A stretch of DNA of 64,000 nt, taken from the NCBI GenBank assembly GCA_017562135.1, contig QEYB01000158.1, positions 434,001 to 498,000 of the forward strand, given 5' to 3'. How positions within the stretch are numbered: position 1 is the stretch's first letter; the number at the start of each line of letters is the position of its first letter. Of the stretch, positions 12,405 through 25,250 are shown in pieces. The stretch comes from Dipylidium caninum (Eukaryota; Platyhelminthes; Cestoda; Cyclophyllidea; Dipylidiidae). Under the pieces are notes generated by a model. The model had not been told where the DNA came from, ran no database searches, and saw nothing but the letters and a program-made list of their open reading frames with translations. The position numbers were made by a program, and so were the translations under genes.

Positions 12405-15400
12405 GGAGGACAGAGGCCCACGCGCACATCCGCACGTCCGAGGGACCCGCGTGCCCGTCCGCTGGGTAGTTGGCGCGTTCGGACCTGACGTGGCGGCGAC
12501 CACCATTTCCCTCCGTGCCCCACCCCATTTTCTGCATTATGAGTGGGCCAATTCCGTTGTCTTCGGCCTGTGAAACTCGGGGGTCCGGGTGGACTTGGTT
12601 AGCCCGCGCTACCGTCGCCCGCGCGACAGCCTACACCGCGACGGCCACATCGTGTTCGAAGGCCATTGGCCTCTCGTGCAGACCTTCGCACCGTCCGCGA
12701 TGAGGCGGCCACTGGCCGAGGAGCCGTATGCGAAGGAGGCGGACGAGGGGTGCGGCCGGGAAAGTGGACCGTCCGCTTCCTCCGCTCTCGTGGTGAATGG
12801 TGGCGGGAGAAGAGCCATAAGCTCGTCCCCGCCCGCCCGCCCGCCCATCACGCGGCTGCTCCCGCTCTTCCCACAAAATCTGACGCCTACTGTTTAAACA
12901 GCTGTCGGGGCAACCGCACCGCGGGGCCGCGAGGGGATGAAATAAGCGGTGCACAGGCCTCTTCTGCCCTTCAACCCTGCTGTGGCCAGAGGCCACACGA
13001 CCTCCGCGTCCTCGAGCGGGCAGGAGTCCATGACCGCACGCATTCGCTCACTCTTTACGCGCAGTATTTCGGTTTCTGCGGCGGGTTTAGGTCAACTTGG
13101 GACTTGTGCGTGTGTTTACACAAGAGACTAACCGGCTACCTCGGCCGAAGATGCCATCTGCCGCCTCGACGAAGCTGTGGGCTGAAAGAGGGTGGCGAAG
13201 ACTCCTCTCCAAGGGGGGGGGGGAGGGGGTTTTCGCCACGCGTCGCACTCGCATCGGGGTGATAAATCAGCCTGGTGGCAGGGAACCGTCACAGCGGAGG
13301 TGCAGACCGATCGCCGGAGAGATTTCACGTCCCGACGAAATGTTCTGTGGGGGGCGGAGGCGCGGACAGAGCCACCGTTTGCCGTCTCGGGGCGGGGGGA
13401 GCGTGGCGAAGGCGGGGGCGGCGCCCCTCGCACAGCCTCCACGCGGTCACCGCGTCACAGAGGCGACCTCGACCGCAGGCGCATGCTGGGTGCGACGATG
13501 CGCCCCCAGGCCTTGCCAGTCTCCGACGTGTTTGTTTACCTTAGCACTGGTGACTCACAAAGACGGTTTGCCGGTTAACACGCCGGACGCCGTGGCCGCC
13601 GAGGGGGTCAGACTGTGCGCTCGCCAGCGTGGGAATTTCGTCGGCGTCTGGACGGCTACCGAACCGCCCGCCGGTGGCTTGCACTTGTGGCCGATTTCCG
13701 GCACGACTGCAGCATCCGCCGCCGTGCACATCGCACTCGGCTGTTTTGACGGCTCAAGTGGGGAAAAGGGGGCTTCGTCCTCCAAACCCCCAAACCCACT
13801 TGTCCGGTTAAAACCCGATGGCTCGCCCAAATCCGCTTGTTTTACCAATGAGTTCAGAGTAAGAAGGAGCGAGTGAGAAGGCGAGGCCTTCGTTAAGATG
13901 AAAATCAGGGCGGTGGGCAGTTGCGTGCCCAAAAAATTCCTCACTGATGTCGTCAAAGAAAGTTTGGTTGACCGAAAGACACTCCTCTCGACCCGAAATG
14001 TCACCGGAATACTCCAATGCCGAGCGGACCGGGTTTTCCTGTGCACCGCGCAGCCTTCGGGCTCGTCGACACCGCCGCGCCGCCTTCCGAGGGGCGGTAG
14101 GACGATGCCCGGACGGATCAGGCGGCGCGGGTGGCGTTGTCCTACGCCTTCGTCTCCGTTGGCAGCGTCTCTCAGGCGCACCAGAACTTCTGCCGAGTGC
14201 GTCGTTGGACACCATGGTCGCCCTCCATTCCCCTCGTCTGAGGCGCCGTTTCCGTGCGCTGCTTAGTGGCCAACGGCAGGGAAAACTTTTCCTCTCTGAA
14301 CTGCGCCACGGTTCTCAACCGCACCGGATTGCAGGCTTCGACTTTTGCCTTTGTCGTGGCGAGGCCCGATGAGAATCCGCTCGGCGAGCAAAACAGTGTC
14401 GGCGGCCACATCTTTGGTGCCGCGGGGGCTTCTCAAGTGGCGAGAACTGCGACAATTCACTTTCCAGGCGGAGGCGGTCACACCGCCCCGGATTGCTGTC
14501 GGATCCAAGAGTTCTCTCCTTTTCCTTTTCGCATGTCCGCTTTTCCGGCGGACGCTCCTGCACGCCGCGAGTTCGTCGCGCACTATGTTTGCCCTCCTCG
14601 GCCAACTGAAAGGGGGACGAAGCTGCCCCGACGCTCCGGCGAAAGGACCGAGTGCGAGTCGGAGCGCGGAGTATTCGTCTGCCAACAGACGCCGACGCCA
14701 AAGACGAGCGCAGACGACTTTTCTTGCGAATCAACGCGGAGTGGCGGCGCGACCGACGTTAAATGTCGGTAAAAGCGATTGTGAGGCGGGCAGGACAGAC
14801 GGGGACGAGAAATCGTTCGCGGGACATAGTGGACGAGGCCCGGATCCGGGGCCACGAGTTCACAGGAGCGGAAACATCCATGTGTGGTCGTTCGCCAAGC
14901 CATCCGCACGATTTTCGCGTCGCAATCGTACTTAGGCGGTCCGTGCGGGACTTCGGCCTTAACGCCCACTTCTGGAGCCGCCTAGTTTGAGTCCGAAGCT
15001 TCTCGAGAGGGGAGGAAGAAGCAGCAGCAGAGGGCGGCGCTGCCAACATCGGCCAGGACCACATCGAGACCGCTCGCCTCTCGTGGTTCACGAGCGCTCG
15101 GACGGGTTAAGGCGCGGCGAACCAGACGGCAAAGACGACGTGGGAAGAAATGCCCCGGCTGGAGAGAGAAGGAGAAAGGTGCGAAGTAGGCTGGTCGCCG
15201 GCGTCGAGAACCTGGTGGCCTCGTCGCAGAATTCACGAGGGGAGGACTGAAGGCGCGCCGTTTGAAGGGCTGCCAGCTGGGGACGCGGCCGAGAAAGCCA
15301 ACTCTCCAGCGTCGTCGCAGCTTTTGCGGTCGTCCACCCAAGCTCTCGTCGTCGAGACAAAGTGGCACAGTCTGTGTGGGGCCTACAGTCTTGAAGCGGG

Positions 15401-18400
15401 CTCCTGCCGTCGCGGATCTCGTCCGCGGGCCACTCCTCGAGGAATCTGAAGCTCTGCCTTCAAACGTAGCCGGTTGCTGGCGACGGAGCATCGTTCGCAA
15501 GCAGTGCAACTTACTCTTGCCCCTTTCCGGCTGTCAGGCGCCCTTCCTCCCGTTAAGTGCGCCCCCCGACCCCCCCCCCCCCGAAGGCGGCGACGGGGCA
15601 GCAGGAGAGAAGTGGGGCGCGGACACATCGCAAGAGTACACACGCGACTGGCCTGCGAAGGCCGCCGAAGGCCCTAATTCATCCGCTCTCATTGCCACGA
15701 CCGGCGCAACCCGCGATGTCGAAAATTGTTTACATTGATAAGATTAATAGGCGGAATAAGTGCATTTGGTGAGAAAAAAAAAGCTGATTGTACAAGTCCA
15801 GTCGTTGGGAGGACGCGGAAATGCTGTGTCAGTGCAAAGCTGCTCTCTGTGGGGTCCAAATCGGCACGGCGGAGCGGAGCGGAGCCGAGCTGGGCGGTGC
15901 GGGGGAGAACAGACGCTGTGGAGGCCGGGGGGCTTGAAGGCCGTCCGGGGACGCGGCGTCCTCGTCAGTCTCGAGTTCACCGACTCGTTGGTCACACGAG
16001 ACGCGTCGATGGTGGCGCCGCGGTGTCCGACACTTCGTCCACTCTTCGTGTTCCCCGCCCCAGAGGACACGGCATCTTTGACAGCTGACATGCCGACGTG
16101 GCGGTGGACTCGGGAGGCGGACGAAGCGAGAAGAGGCCGAGGCAAACGCGGAGGGGACTAATGGGCTGAAGATGGCCGATTTTGCGATTCGCAAGCCCCC
16201 CTTTAAACTTGCCTTGGACACTCTTGAAGCCGGACTTTTGTGACAGACCGGCGCAGAGCAAACGCGAAGCCATCACCGCTGCGGTGGTTTGGACGGGTGA
16301 TTTTCAATCTCAGCGCATGCCTCGCTGACGATGAAGCTCTCCGTCCGTCGACTTGTCTGGTCCCAATTGGAAGGCACTTTCGAAGGGATTCGTTGACATT
16401 CTCAGTTGGCTGGTTGTCTACGCTGGAACTGGGCCACAGGATCGTCCACCTTCACCGCGGAGGGGTTCCTCTGCCGCAGGTTAGCGTGGATCCGTTGTCG
16501 GCTCGTCTCAGGCCAAACTCATGCAGAACCCCCGCTGCCCAACGAATCTGCAGTCTCGCAATTCGCGAGGGTGTCGGTTAACCGGTGGCGTTGCCATTAG
16601 GACACCCAAATGGAAGCGGAAAGAGGCTTTTTGGCTATTTTCATCCGGCGCCGCCACCTTACGGGGCCAAGAAAGTGCGGTCTGGCCGAAGGGCGTCCAC
16701 ACGGTGGAGGTTGGTCAACTCAGCCTTTTGTACGCAGGAGCGGAGCCGCAAGTGGTGAACCGTCAGGCGAATCCACGACTCTGTCCCTTGCCAGGACGAT
16801 TCGACAGACCGGCGGGGAATTGTCCGCACGAGGAGTGACGATTTCAACTGTTCCCGGCCCCGCGACGCCTCGGCGAAGGGCGGGGGAAGACGGCGCCTCA
16901 GGCGGTGCAGGGCGGTTCCCCACATTGGCGAGAAGGCAGGCCGGAAAGACCACCGGACTGGGCCGCGCACACGGTCCAAGTGGGAGCCGAAGCGCCCGTC
17001 CCCAAAATAGACGCAGGTGGACGCGCAGGCGTGGCGGTGCAGGGTGTCACTCGAGTACCACCTTTTTTGCGGCGGGAGGCCGAGGAAATGCAGAAACAGT
17101 TGCTGTTTTTGTTGCTGCCTGACTGGCCGAAGGGGCTGGGCGCAGAAACAACAACAAACTCTTGTCAAAAGACCGCTTTTTGGCCCCTTCGTCTCGCCTC
17201 TCCGCCCTCCGGAGTGGTGGGAGGGGAGGGGGTAAGTCTTCTCTGTTTAAACTCCCCCTGAAACAGATCGGAAGCCGACACAGCGGGCGGTTAGGAGGTG
17301 GATTTGTGGCCTCGTGGATGTCGCAAGAGCGAAGCTGCTTCCGTCGGGAGGGAGCAAATGGCCTTGCAACTCCACGGAATGTCGCCAAGCCGCCTGGTTT
17401 CAGGCCCGTTAGAAGACGATGTCACGTGGAGCTGAGGCTTTTCCGCCCCCTTCCGCCCGTCTGCAGCCCCGTCAGCCGGTCAGGTGGACGGGAAAGCGTC
17501 TGCTCCCGATTGGTCCTTCATGTCCAAGAAGGCGTGTGAGACTTGGCGACAGACAGCCGACCAGACAGACAGACTGGCGGAGGTCGCCGGTCCGCCCGTC
17601 TTCTGGCATTTGGACTTGAAATTTTGGCGTGGTGGAAGCGGCCTCGCGGAGGGCGTGCGGGGGCGGACCTCGTCTCCCGCGACTCCTCGGCCGGTTGCGG
17701 GGCTTCTCTCCCAACTGCACCCATGAATAAATTGGATCATATGGCGGAAAGAGGTGCCTCGAGGCCCCCGAAGTTGGATCTCGGTGAATGAAATTGTGGA
17801 CGTTTGAGTGGTTGACATTTCTCGCCTCCTCACATCCGACCGCCACGTTAAAGGTTCTCTTTCCCGCTTCTCTTTCACCTCCTCTCGGTTCCCCTTCGTC
17901 TCTCGCCGAGGTACTTGTCGCATGCCTCCGCCAGTTGCTTCCACCTCCGATTTGACAAACAATCACGTTTTCGAAAGAGCAAGGGAGACTTCGGTCGCCA
18001 TAGATGCACTACTTGAGCCCACTCGGAGGAAGTTGCTGGATGCGTCCGTCTTCTTCGACACTTCTGGGTCTGAAGAGCGGGGCATGGCTCGCTGTCGCGA
18101 CTGTCGTCGTCGTGGACGAGGCTCCTGCTGACGGAGGAGAGAGGAGCGTCGCGCCCCGAGGGGGGGGGGGGAGGGCGACGGGACTATGGGCCGAGAGTGT
18201 CGGATGTACGTCTCCCAAGAGGACATTCCGCAGGCGATGCGGCACGTAAGGTGTCGGAAGCCTTTGGGTGGAAAGCACAGGTCCTGTCCGTTCGCGCCCC
18301 TCGCCACCCCCAGCCCGCCCCTCCTTCGGGACGGTTCCACCTCGCGCTCGGCGAATTTGTCCGTCTGAATGAAGAGGGAAGCACATTTCGCTCGTCGGTC

Positions 18401-19332
18401 GGTGAAGTGGACAAGACCGGTGGAATCGCAGCAAACACGGATGCAGCCATCCGCGCCCACCGACCCTCCTTCATCCTTCCTCCACCGCGGTTGGAGTGAT
18501 TTCCGCAAACGCACCAACGACCAATTCGTTCTGCGTGTCTATGGCCGCTTCAGTGTGATTTGGTGCCTCGCAATCGGGACATGCAGGGCGTCGTGAGGCT
18601 TCCCCGTCGACACAGAAGCATTCGCGGTCTCAGCCTGCAGTGCGAGCGAACCCCACTTCGTCCAAATGAATCAACACAGCCACAGGTACCAGAACGGGTC
18701 GGTGAGTTCGTCGGTCGGACGGCAACCTGACCCGCCCCGTTCTCGTAATCCGATCGAGTGGTCCTTCAAGGACTCAGCATGCAGCGCAAACACGTTCGCC
18801 GGACAGGTTGTGAGGGTGACAGGTAAACAGTCGCACGAGGAGCAGCGCAGGAACGGTGACGACTCGACAGTCCCCTGGGAGATGGATATGCCCTACTCGG
18901 TGACCTAGGAACTCCTCCCGCCTACAAATGACCGCCTCTCGCCTTACGATTTCAGCAGGGAACCTCCTCTCCGAGGCCACGCCTCGCCTACGACGTCTCG
19001 TTCCACCCTCGGCCACTTAAGTGGTCCGATTCGCACCAGTGGGGAGAAGAAGGAGGGCGGGTTTTACCAGCTCCACTCAGCCAACTTGAATTCAATGCGA
19101 GGGGAAGCGCCACGAGTCGCGGAACGCGAAGGGTTAGCTGCATTTGTACAAGTCTGGACGGCATGGTCCACAGCGAGGCAGGACAGAGCAGGAGTGCTGA
19201 TGCTCCGCCTGCGGGGCGGCATGGCTCTTATATGTACAGATGAGGTGATGAGGACTGCGCTATGTACACGCAAACAGATGCACACGCACGGAGGCGGGGG
19301 GGATGGAGGAGGGCGGAGAAGGGGTGGACGCC
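12405..19332. other. GC-rich gene-poor block, part 1
   Basis: Strongly GC-rich sequence with long overlapping open frames on both strands, as expected when stop codons are rare. None shows a recognisable domain. Coding-looking islands lie at about 18197-18499 and 18614-18703 (plus); the second ends at a good GTGAGT donor, but I could not build a gene from them. Homopolymer G/C runs are frequent. Confidence 0.5.
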
Positions 19333-19827
19333 TCAATGGAGTCGCAGGAGTCCCTCGGCTTCCAGGCTCTCGTGGCGCCGAGCAATCTCAATCCCCTTGA
19401 TCAGGAGGCAATTCTCGCCCACCGACAGTTTCAACTGCTCCGAGTAGGGGAGGAGATATCGACGGCCGCCAGCTATGGGGATCCACTTTAAATAGGCCGG
19501 TTGACCCGTGTGTGCTCGTCTGCGTTGCCCGGTTTTAATGTCCTTCTGAATCTCCATCCAACAGAGGCGATAAGCTTCATCCACCACCTCCGCGTCGTAG
19601 TACAACTCCGGACGACGGTTAATTACCAATCCCATCGTCTGAGGAGCGAAAAAGACACATTTTAGATTGACACTATATTAGGGCAAAATGTGATTCCACT
19701 GCGGACGTTAACTTACCCAAATACTCGGCAAAGCCACCGCATTTTCGACAGAGGCGAGAAGAATGAGGAAGAGGAAGAGGGCGAGGAGAGAGGCGGACGT
19801 GGAGATAGAAGCAGAAGACTTTGCCAT
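19333..19827 (-). CDS. Candidate secreted peptide precursor (138 aa), unknown family
   Basis: Two exons on the minus strand: 19827-19717 and 19638-19333, joined in phase 0 by a short intron with donor GTAAGT and acceptor CTCCTCAG. Residues 1-32 form a clear signal peptide (core LLALFLFLILLAS, likely cleavage after VENAVA or nearby). The rest is cut by four basic sites: INRR, GQRRR, AGGRR and IARR. The stretch AHTGQPAYLKWIPIAGG lies between two of them and ends in Gly before Arg-Arg, the usual signal for a C-terminally amidated peptide. Only two cysteines occur after the signal peptide. The start chosen is the Met beginning MAKSS; an in-frame Met lies 22 codons upstream but would bury the signal peptide. 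A TATA-like box is at 20063-20069 and a tandem palindromic repeat at 20244-20305. I recognise no family. It could be a neuropeptide or hormone precursor, or another secreted protein; a further 3' exon is possible. Confidence 0.55.
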
Positions 19828-20062
19828 TCGACAGTTCTCGGAGTGTGAGAGAGCAGCAAGTGAACATCCACGACAATTCGTTGTTGACAATGGGAAGGTC
19901 GTTTCGGCTTACCCTTTGTGTGTGCGTGTAAAGTGAATTCACTCGGGCACAGACAGTTGGCTGAATGGACAAATGGTGGCTAATTGGGTGAGTGGGTGGA
20001 TGAGACCCAGTTAGTTGCGTTCAACGCAGGTTTAAATGGGTTTTGTGCTTTCCGCGTCCGCC

Positions 20063-20069
20063 TATTTAT
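20063..20069 (-). promoter_or_regulatory. TATA-like box for the 19.8-kb peptide gene
   Basis: ATAAATA on the minus strand, about 235 bases before the chosen start codon. Transcription would begin near 20035, leaving room for a 5' untranslated leader, possibly with its own intron (a GGTAAGCC donor is at about 19915). Position is suggestive only. Confidence 0.35.
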
Positions 20070-20243
20070 GTCCTCCGGCGCCCATGGGGGTCCATCACCT
20101 CTTCGTGCCAGCCCGCGAATCTGATTGGTCGCGGCCAGCTGGTGGCCTCCCATTGGTCGAAGCGATTTGGACAAGTCTGCACCCACCTACCCGCACGACG
20201 GGAGAGGAGAGTGTACCAGTGGGGCCGACACCCCTTCTCCGAC

Positions 20244-20305
20244 TGCTTCGGTGACCTTAATGGTCACTTCCACCTGCTTCGGTGACCTTAATGGTCACTT
20301 CCACC
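20244..20305. repeat. Tandem 31-bp duplication carrying an everted half-site palindrome
   Basis: Two identical 31-base units, 20244-20274 and 20275-20305, head to tail. Each contains GTGACCTTAATGGTCAC, which reads as TGACCT-TAA-TGGTCA: two nuclear-receptor-type half-sites facing outward with 3-base spacing. The repeat lies about 180-240 bases upstream of the TATA-like box of the minus-strand peptide gene, so a promoter element is a reasonable guess. Confidence 0.85.
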
Positions 20306-22215
20306 CGATTAGTGAAGGTACCCACGTTCAAATGAAAAGACGTGAAGGTGCTGGCAAGCATTCACCCTACGTCTTTTGTAGCCAACTTAGTAATCGCTGA
20401 ATCTGCTCAATCCTCATCGCGTAATGCGTCAGAGGGTGGAGACAGGAGAAAATGAATAGGCCTCTGTGTATTTGCAGCCCTGTAGTTTCGGTTAGCATCC
20501 CTGCGCCCAGCCGATGTGGTAGCATTCAAGTTCCACTCCAAATCAAACACCGAATGAACTTCATGCGGTAGTAAATAGACGCTGGCGTTGCTTTCTCCTA
20601 AACAACTGTGTCGAGGCACACGTATGCACACATACAGGCACACTAACACAATACCTCTTTTGCTTTCTTCACTAAGTTGAGAGATTGTTACAACTTTCGA
20701 CGTCGGCACCGTCTTTTGCGAGTGAGGCGAGGAAGTGTGAGCGAAGAGGTTACATTTTCGCCTCAAATGCAGTAGGTTCGACTTCTCTTAGTAAATCAAG
20801 TCCCCGAATGAGACAAAAGTCGACTACTTTTTGGGCCAAAGGGGTAGTTCGAGGGCGGATCTATGCGAGACCACCGCCGGGCTAGGAGGAAAGAGACACC
20901 GGAGAAGCCTGGCTGTGAAGAGCATTTCCTCTCACTACTCGCCTATCACGTCGTGGACACCGATTGTCTCGCCGATGCGCATATCAGCGAAACGTGTCTG
21001 GGAATCGCCTGCCGGTGCAGCCTATTCGGGGACGGCGTTGTAATGAGGCCGTCGGTGTCCGAGGCGGCCGGCGGGGCGCTGGCGGAGGACCGAAGGGGGG
21101 CGGGATGCCATCGGGTCAGAGGTGGCAGGCAAAGGGGAGCGCGGAGGGTCCGCAGGGTGAAGGTAGTCGGCACAACTTCTGTTTATGTTCACCGGCGTGA
21201 GGACATGAGCTCTCCGCATGATCACTTGGCGTCACTGGTGCGTGTGCTGTCAGTCACACGGGCGCATTTATGCACAAAAGTGGCCGCATTCGAAGAAATA
21301 CGCCTCTTTCCTGCTCCTCTCAACGTCTACTTTGTCCACTCTCAGCAGCGCCTCTACTCCCCTGAAATGACAGCCTCTCCGACCTCCGCTACTCAATTTT
21401 TTTGCCTGAAGAGTTGTCCATCCCGGTGGAAAGGCTGCCTGGCCACAAAATCATCATTTTTAGGACGAGGAGGTTGGAGAAAATTGGTCCACTCGACGAT
21501 TCCTGCCCCAAATGTTGGGGGAAACACGGGACTTCAACTTCCTCTTAGGTCCGGCCGGTCGGTTGGGGGTGCGCGGTCGGTCGTTCTGTGCGCATCCAAC
21601 CGTTTTTCGCGTCTCGTAAGCCCATTTCGGGAACTCCGCCCTCACTTCCGCCCAGGTCAGGCGTCTGAAGCAGTCAATCGCGACGACAAGAGCCTCTCTG
21701 GTGAAGAAGAGGCCTTTCCCGCTCTCGCTATTCTGCCCTCGGCTGGCGAAGGTGGCCCAAGCCCGTTCGGCCCGTGTCCGGCTCGTTTCTCGTCACTCCA
21801 CGCGGGTACAAATCACGGAACTTCGAGACAGGAGGACCGGAAAGCCTCGAGCGTCTTCCCATTATGCTACGCTTCCTCCTCCTCCTCGAAGAGCCTTCTC
21901 GGGACTCTAATCCATTGGCCATTGCCGATCCCTCCCGATGAGGCCGGCAAATGGTGCGGTCTTGGCGAGGTGGCGCCGGGGGGAGGGAGGCGTCGGGGAA
22001 GGTAGAAGAGACGAGGGTGGCACAAAGAGGAGTGACGTTGGAGGGTGGGGGGGAGGGACACTTTTAGGTGGCCTCCCGCTGCGGTGAACTGCTCTGGCAA
22101 ATTGTGCCCTTTTTCCGCACCAAAATGCCGCTGGCGTTAAAAAACACGCGTCCTCGGCGTGGCCCGAGTGCGTACACACAAACATGCGTAAAAACACACG
22201 TACACATACACACAT

Positions 22216-22235
22216 ACACACACACACACACACAC
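22216..22235. repeat. (CA)n microsatellite
   Basis: CA dinucleotide run, preceded by an interrupted CA/TA tract from about 22195. Confidence 0.9.
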
Positions 22236-25199
22236 ATAAACAAAGAGGAGCGTGGCTTCAGCGCTTAAGAGTACTATTTATCCTTAGCGTGCGTGGACAC
22301 TGCAACTCCACTGGGCGGCAGACGACTGCAGTGCCACACGCACACGCAGCTCGGACCACACGTAGGCCCCGGAAACGCGCTCGAGTTGGCCGCCGGCCTC
22401 GACGACGTCTCCGAACCGTCCGATGACACATGCACCCGGTCGGAGGCGAGATCGGCGGCGAAGGAGGCGCTCTGCGCCGTGCCCGTGGTTGTCGGGCGCG
22501 GCAAGGTGAGATTGGAGGGACCCAAAGTGGGAGGAATGGAAGAAAAGTCGTCCATCGGCACAGTAGATCCGTGGGAAAAGAGCCTTCGTGGCGCTGAAGC
22601 TAGGAAAGTCGACACGGGCTATGAAGATGGACGCTTCCTCCTCCTCCTCCTCCTCCTTCTCTTCCCCCTCGCCTTCCACGAACCACCCAACTTGTCCGAG
22701 AGCCGAACGGTTCGCGTAATTAATCCCGTTCACCGAGAATAACACTATCAAGATTGGATCCAGTGGATCTGACGCTTGTGGGCGGTAAGTCGCCTTGGCC
22801 GCGACCTCCACCGCCGCGGAAAGCAGCGAGGCGGCGTGGAGGAAGGGCGCTAAGCGGCGCCGGACGTTAGTTGCTCCAGGCTGCGTCCGTTTGGTCAAGG
22901 CCAATCCGACTTCTGCGCCGGAGAGTGAAGAGGCCCAAGCATCTCCGCCAACGCCCACCGTCCCACCCGGTCCCCTGCGCCAGGCCAAGCAGTCGATTCG
23001 GCACGCACTGCAAAGAGAAGCGGTGTAGACTGTCAGGAGGTAAGTACAGGCATTGGTAGTCTTCTCCACCTGCGGAGAATGTCTTGCTGGTGGCACCAAG
23101 AAGAGCTTCCAGATCGCGAACCTAGTCGCCGACGAAACAAGGCAGTCCACCGCATCACAGCCGAAGGGTAGTCGTGCCGAGCCATGGCGTCCACTCGCCC
23201 CGAGGCCGCTCAGGTCGTTGGGCTCTGGCGAGTGCGGGACTGTCCAATCAGACGACGGCGCTGTCCAGAGGGCGAGGAACAAAAGCGGACGCTGAGAGGC
23301 GGCTGTCCGACCGACGGGAGGTGTAATTCATTCTCGCTGCCCCCTCGTCGTCCCGCGTGGTAGTGACTTTTTTCGGCAGTTCATTGTAGTTCCGCTGAAC
23401 TGCGGATGCGTGGGCAGGTTGATGTTGATGAATGGAAAAGGATGGAGGAGGAGAGGCGCGGATCAAGTGGACTTTCCCCCGAACACACGGCATTTATCAT
23501 ACTCTGTTGTCGAAGGGGCACCCACTCGACCCGCGACAGGGCAGCGGTGTTGTGGCGCCTTTTGGAAGCACCGACGGCGACGCTGGTGACGGGGGACCTC
23601 GCGGGGCGACACGAGAGGAATGCGACAGCTTAGTCCTGCCGCCGAGCCCTCTCCACCCCCACCACGTCGCCGCATCGCCGCCTCCACCCCACCGAAGACT
23701 CTCCAACACCGTCGGGGATAACAACGACGAGTGGTTCAAGTTCAAGGCCCCCTCGCTTCTCCCTCCCGCCTCCCGCCTCCAGCCTCCCCGCCCCCGCGGC
23801 TTCAAGCAAATTTAGCCTTGTCCAGCCTACGTGAAACATCAGGTTGTTTTGTGCTGAGGCCATTAATAACCTCGAGATAATTTAACATTTTGCCTCCCTT
23901 TTTCCCCCCTGACCGCGAAACCACGGAGGCGAGGCAGTTGGCGTTCCTTCGAGGCGGTCCCGAGGCGCGTGCCACCAAGAACTCGGTGGCTTCGAGGGCG
24001 CCTCCAGCCTAGTCGCTGGCGCCGACGTGGCTTTCTCCCCATCTGGCAGCGAGCTCGGCCGGTCCACGTGGCGAGGAGAGGTCGAGACGAAGGTGGACAG
24101 TCGAAACGAGTGGACACGGAGGCTGCCACCTCCTCGCTCAGGCTGTGACAGGTCGAGGGGTGACAGGTGAGTAGCCTTTTTCACAGACTCGCCAGATGCG
24201 CGCGTCCCCGCGGATCCGCCGGTTCCCACATTGGCGCTTTGAGCTCACTTCGGCCGTCCACTTGTCGCTCTTTTTTTGTCTTTTTTCCTTTGTTTACCGC
24301 ACCGCGTTCACATGGGAATGCGACAAAAAGTCGGCGGTTGCGCGCGTGTCTCCTCCACCTTCTTCTTCGTCTCACCGGAGCGTGTCAACCGGTGGGGCGG
24401 GACCACTTGGCGCATGGCCTCCTGGCCACCACACCCTCGTCCACCTGGTCACCGCGGCCTCCACCGATGCCGCCCTGGCGTGGCAAGTAAACACCAAATG
24501 AACTGCTGTCCGCCCATTCATCAAGCGCATGTTCTCCGTGGACCTTCTGGGGTGGGACAGTCGGGAAAGGCTGCGTGGTTGTTGCCGTCAGGGGGCAACA
24601 AACGCTCTGACATGCCTCCCACTTCCTTCCGGGCTGCGCAGTCGGCTTCTGCATCGCTTCAACTCGTGTAGTTCCTTCCTCCAAGAGGAAAAAATGTGGC
24701 CGAGGAGAGTTGAAAGCTCGGCGTTTCCGTGGAACACAAAGCAAGAGGCGGGCGAGAGGTCGCCACGCCCTACCTCGCACGTAGACCACGAGGGGAGATG
24801 GAGACGTTTCAAGCCTTGGCCAATTTCTTGGTTTAACTTCGCCATTTCATTGTCCGATTGCTGAAGAAAAAGAAGAACCAGGGCGCCGGTGGTTACCACG
24901 AAGTGCCAGAAGCAGTCAAGAGTCGCGTGGCACGACGTCCCTCCGCCTTCCTGGCAGTTCGTTGAATCTGCCTCGTGGCTCCGCGTCCCTGTTCGCAGTC
25001 CATCTCGCCCGCGTCCCACCGTTCTGCTACGCCATCGCGGCGGTGACAGCGACCGTTGAGCGGGGGAGTGTGCAGTGGCGTCTGCACGCACGACGAGGTG
25101 TATAAAGTGGCGATATCGATGGTGATGAGGCTGGTAGAATTGGGTCACATGAGTCACTACGACACCCGCGGTATCTGTTTATATAAATACACACAGGTA

Positions 25200-25250
25200 G
25201 GCACAAATACACACACACACACACAGGAACACACGAATACACACGCCTGA
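25200..25250. repeat. Interrupted CA-rich microsatellite
   Basis: Several short ACAC runs broken by GGAA and GAAT; visible directly. Confidence 0.8.

Noticed and set aside
20863..22005. 380-codon open frame, plus strand
   Set aside because: No domain, no splice logic, irregular composition; long frames are expected in GC-rich DNA with few stop codons.
22284..23282. 332-codon open frame, minus strand
   Set aside because: Contains poly-Glu from a simple repeat and no family motif; overlapping frames on the other strand are equally open.
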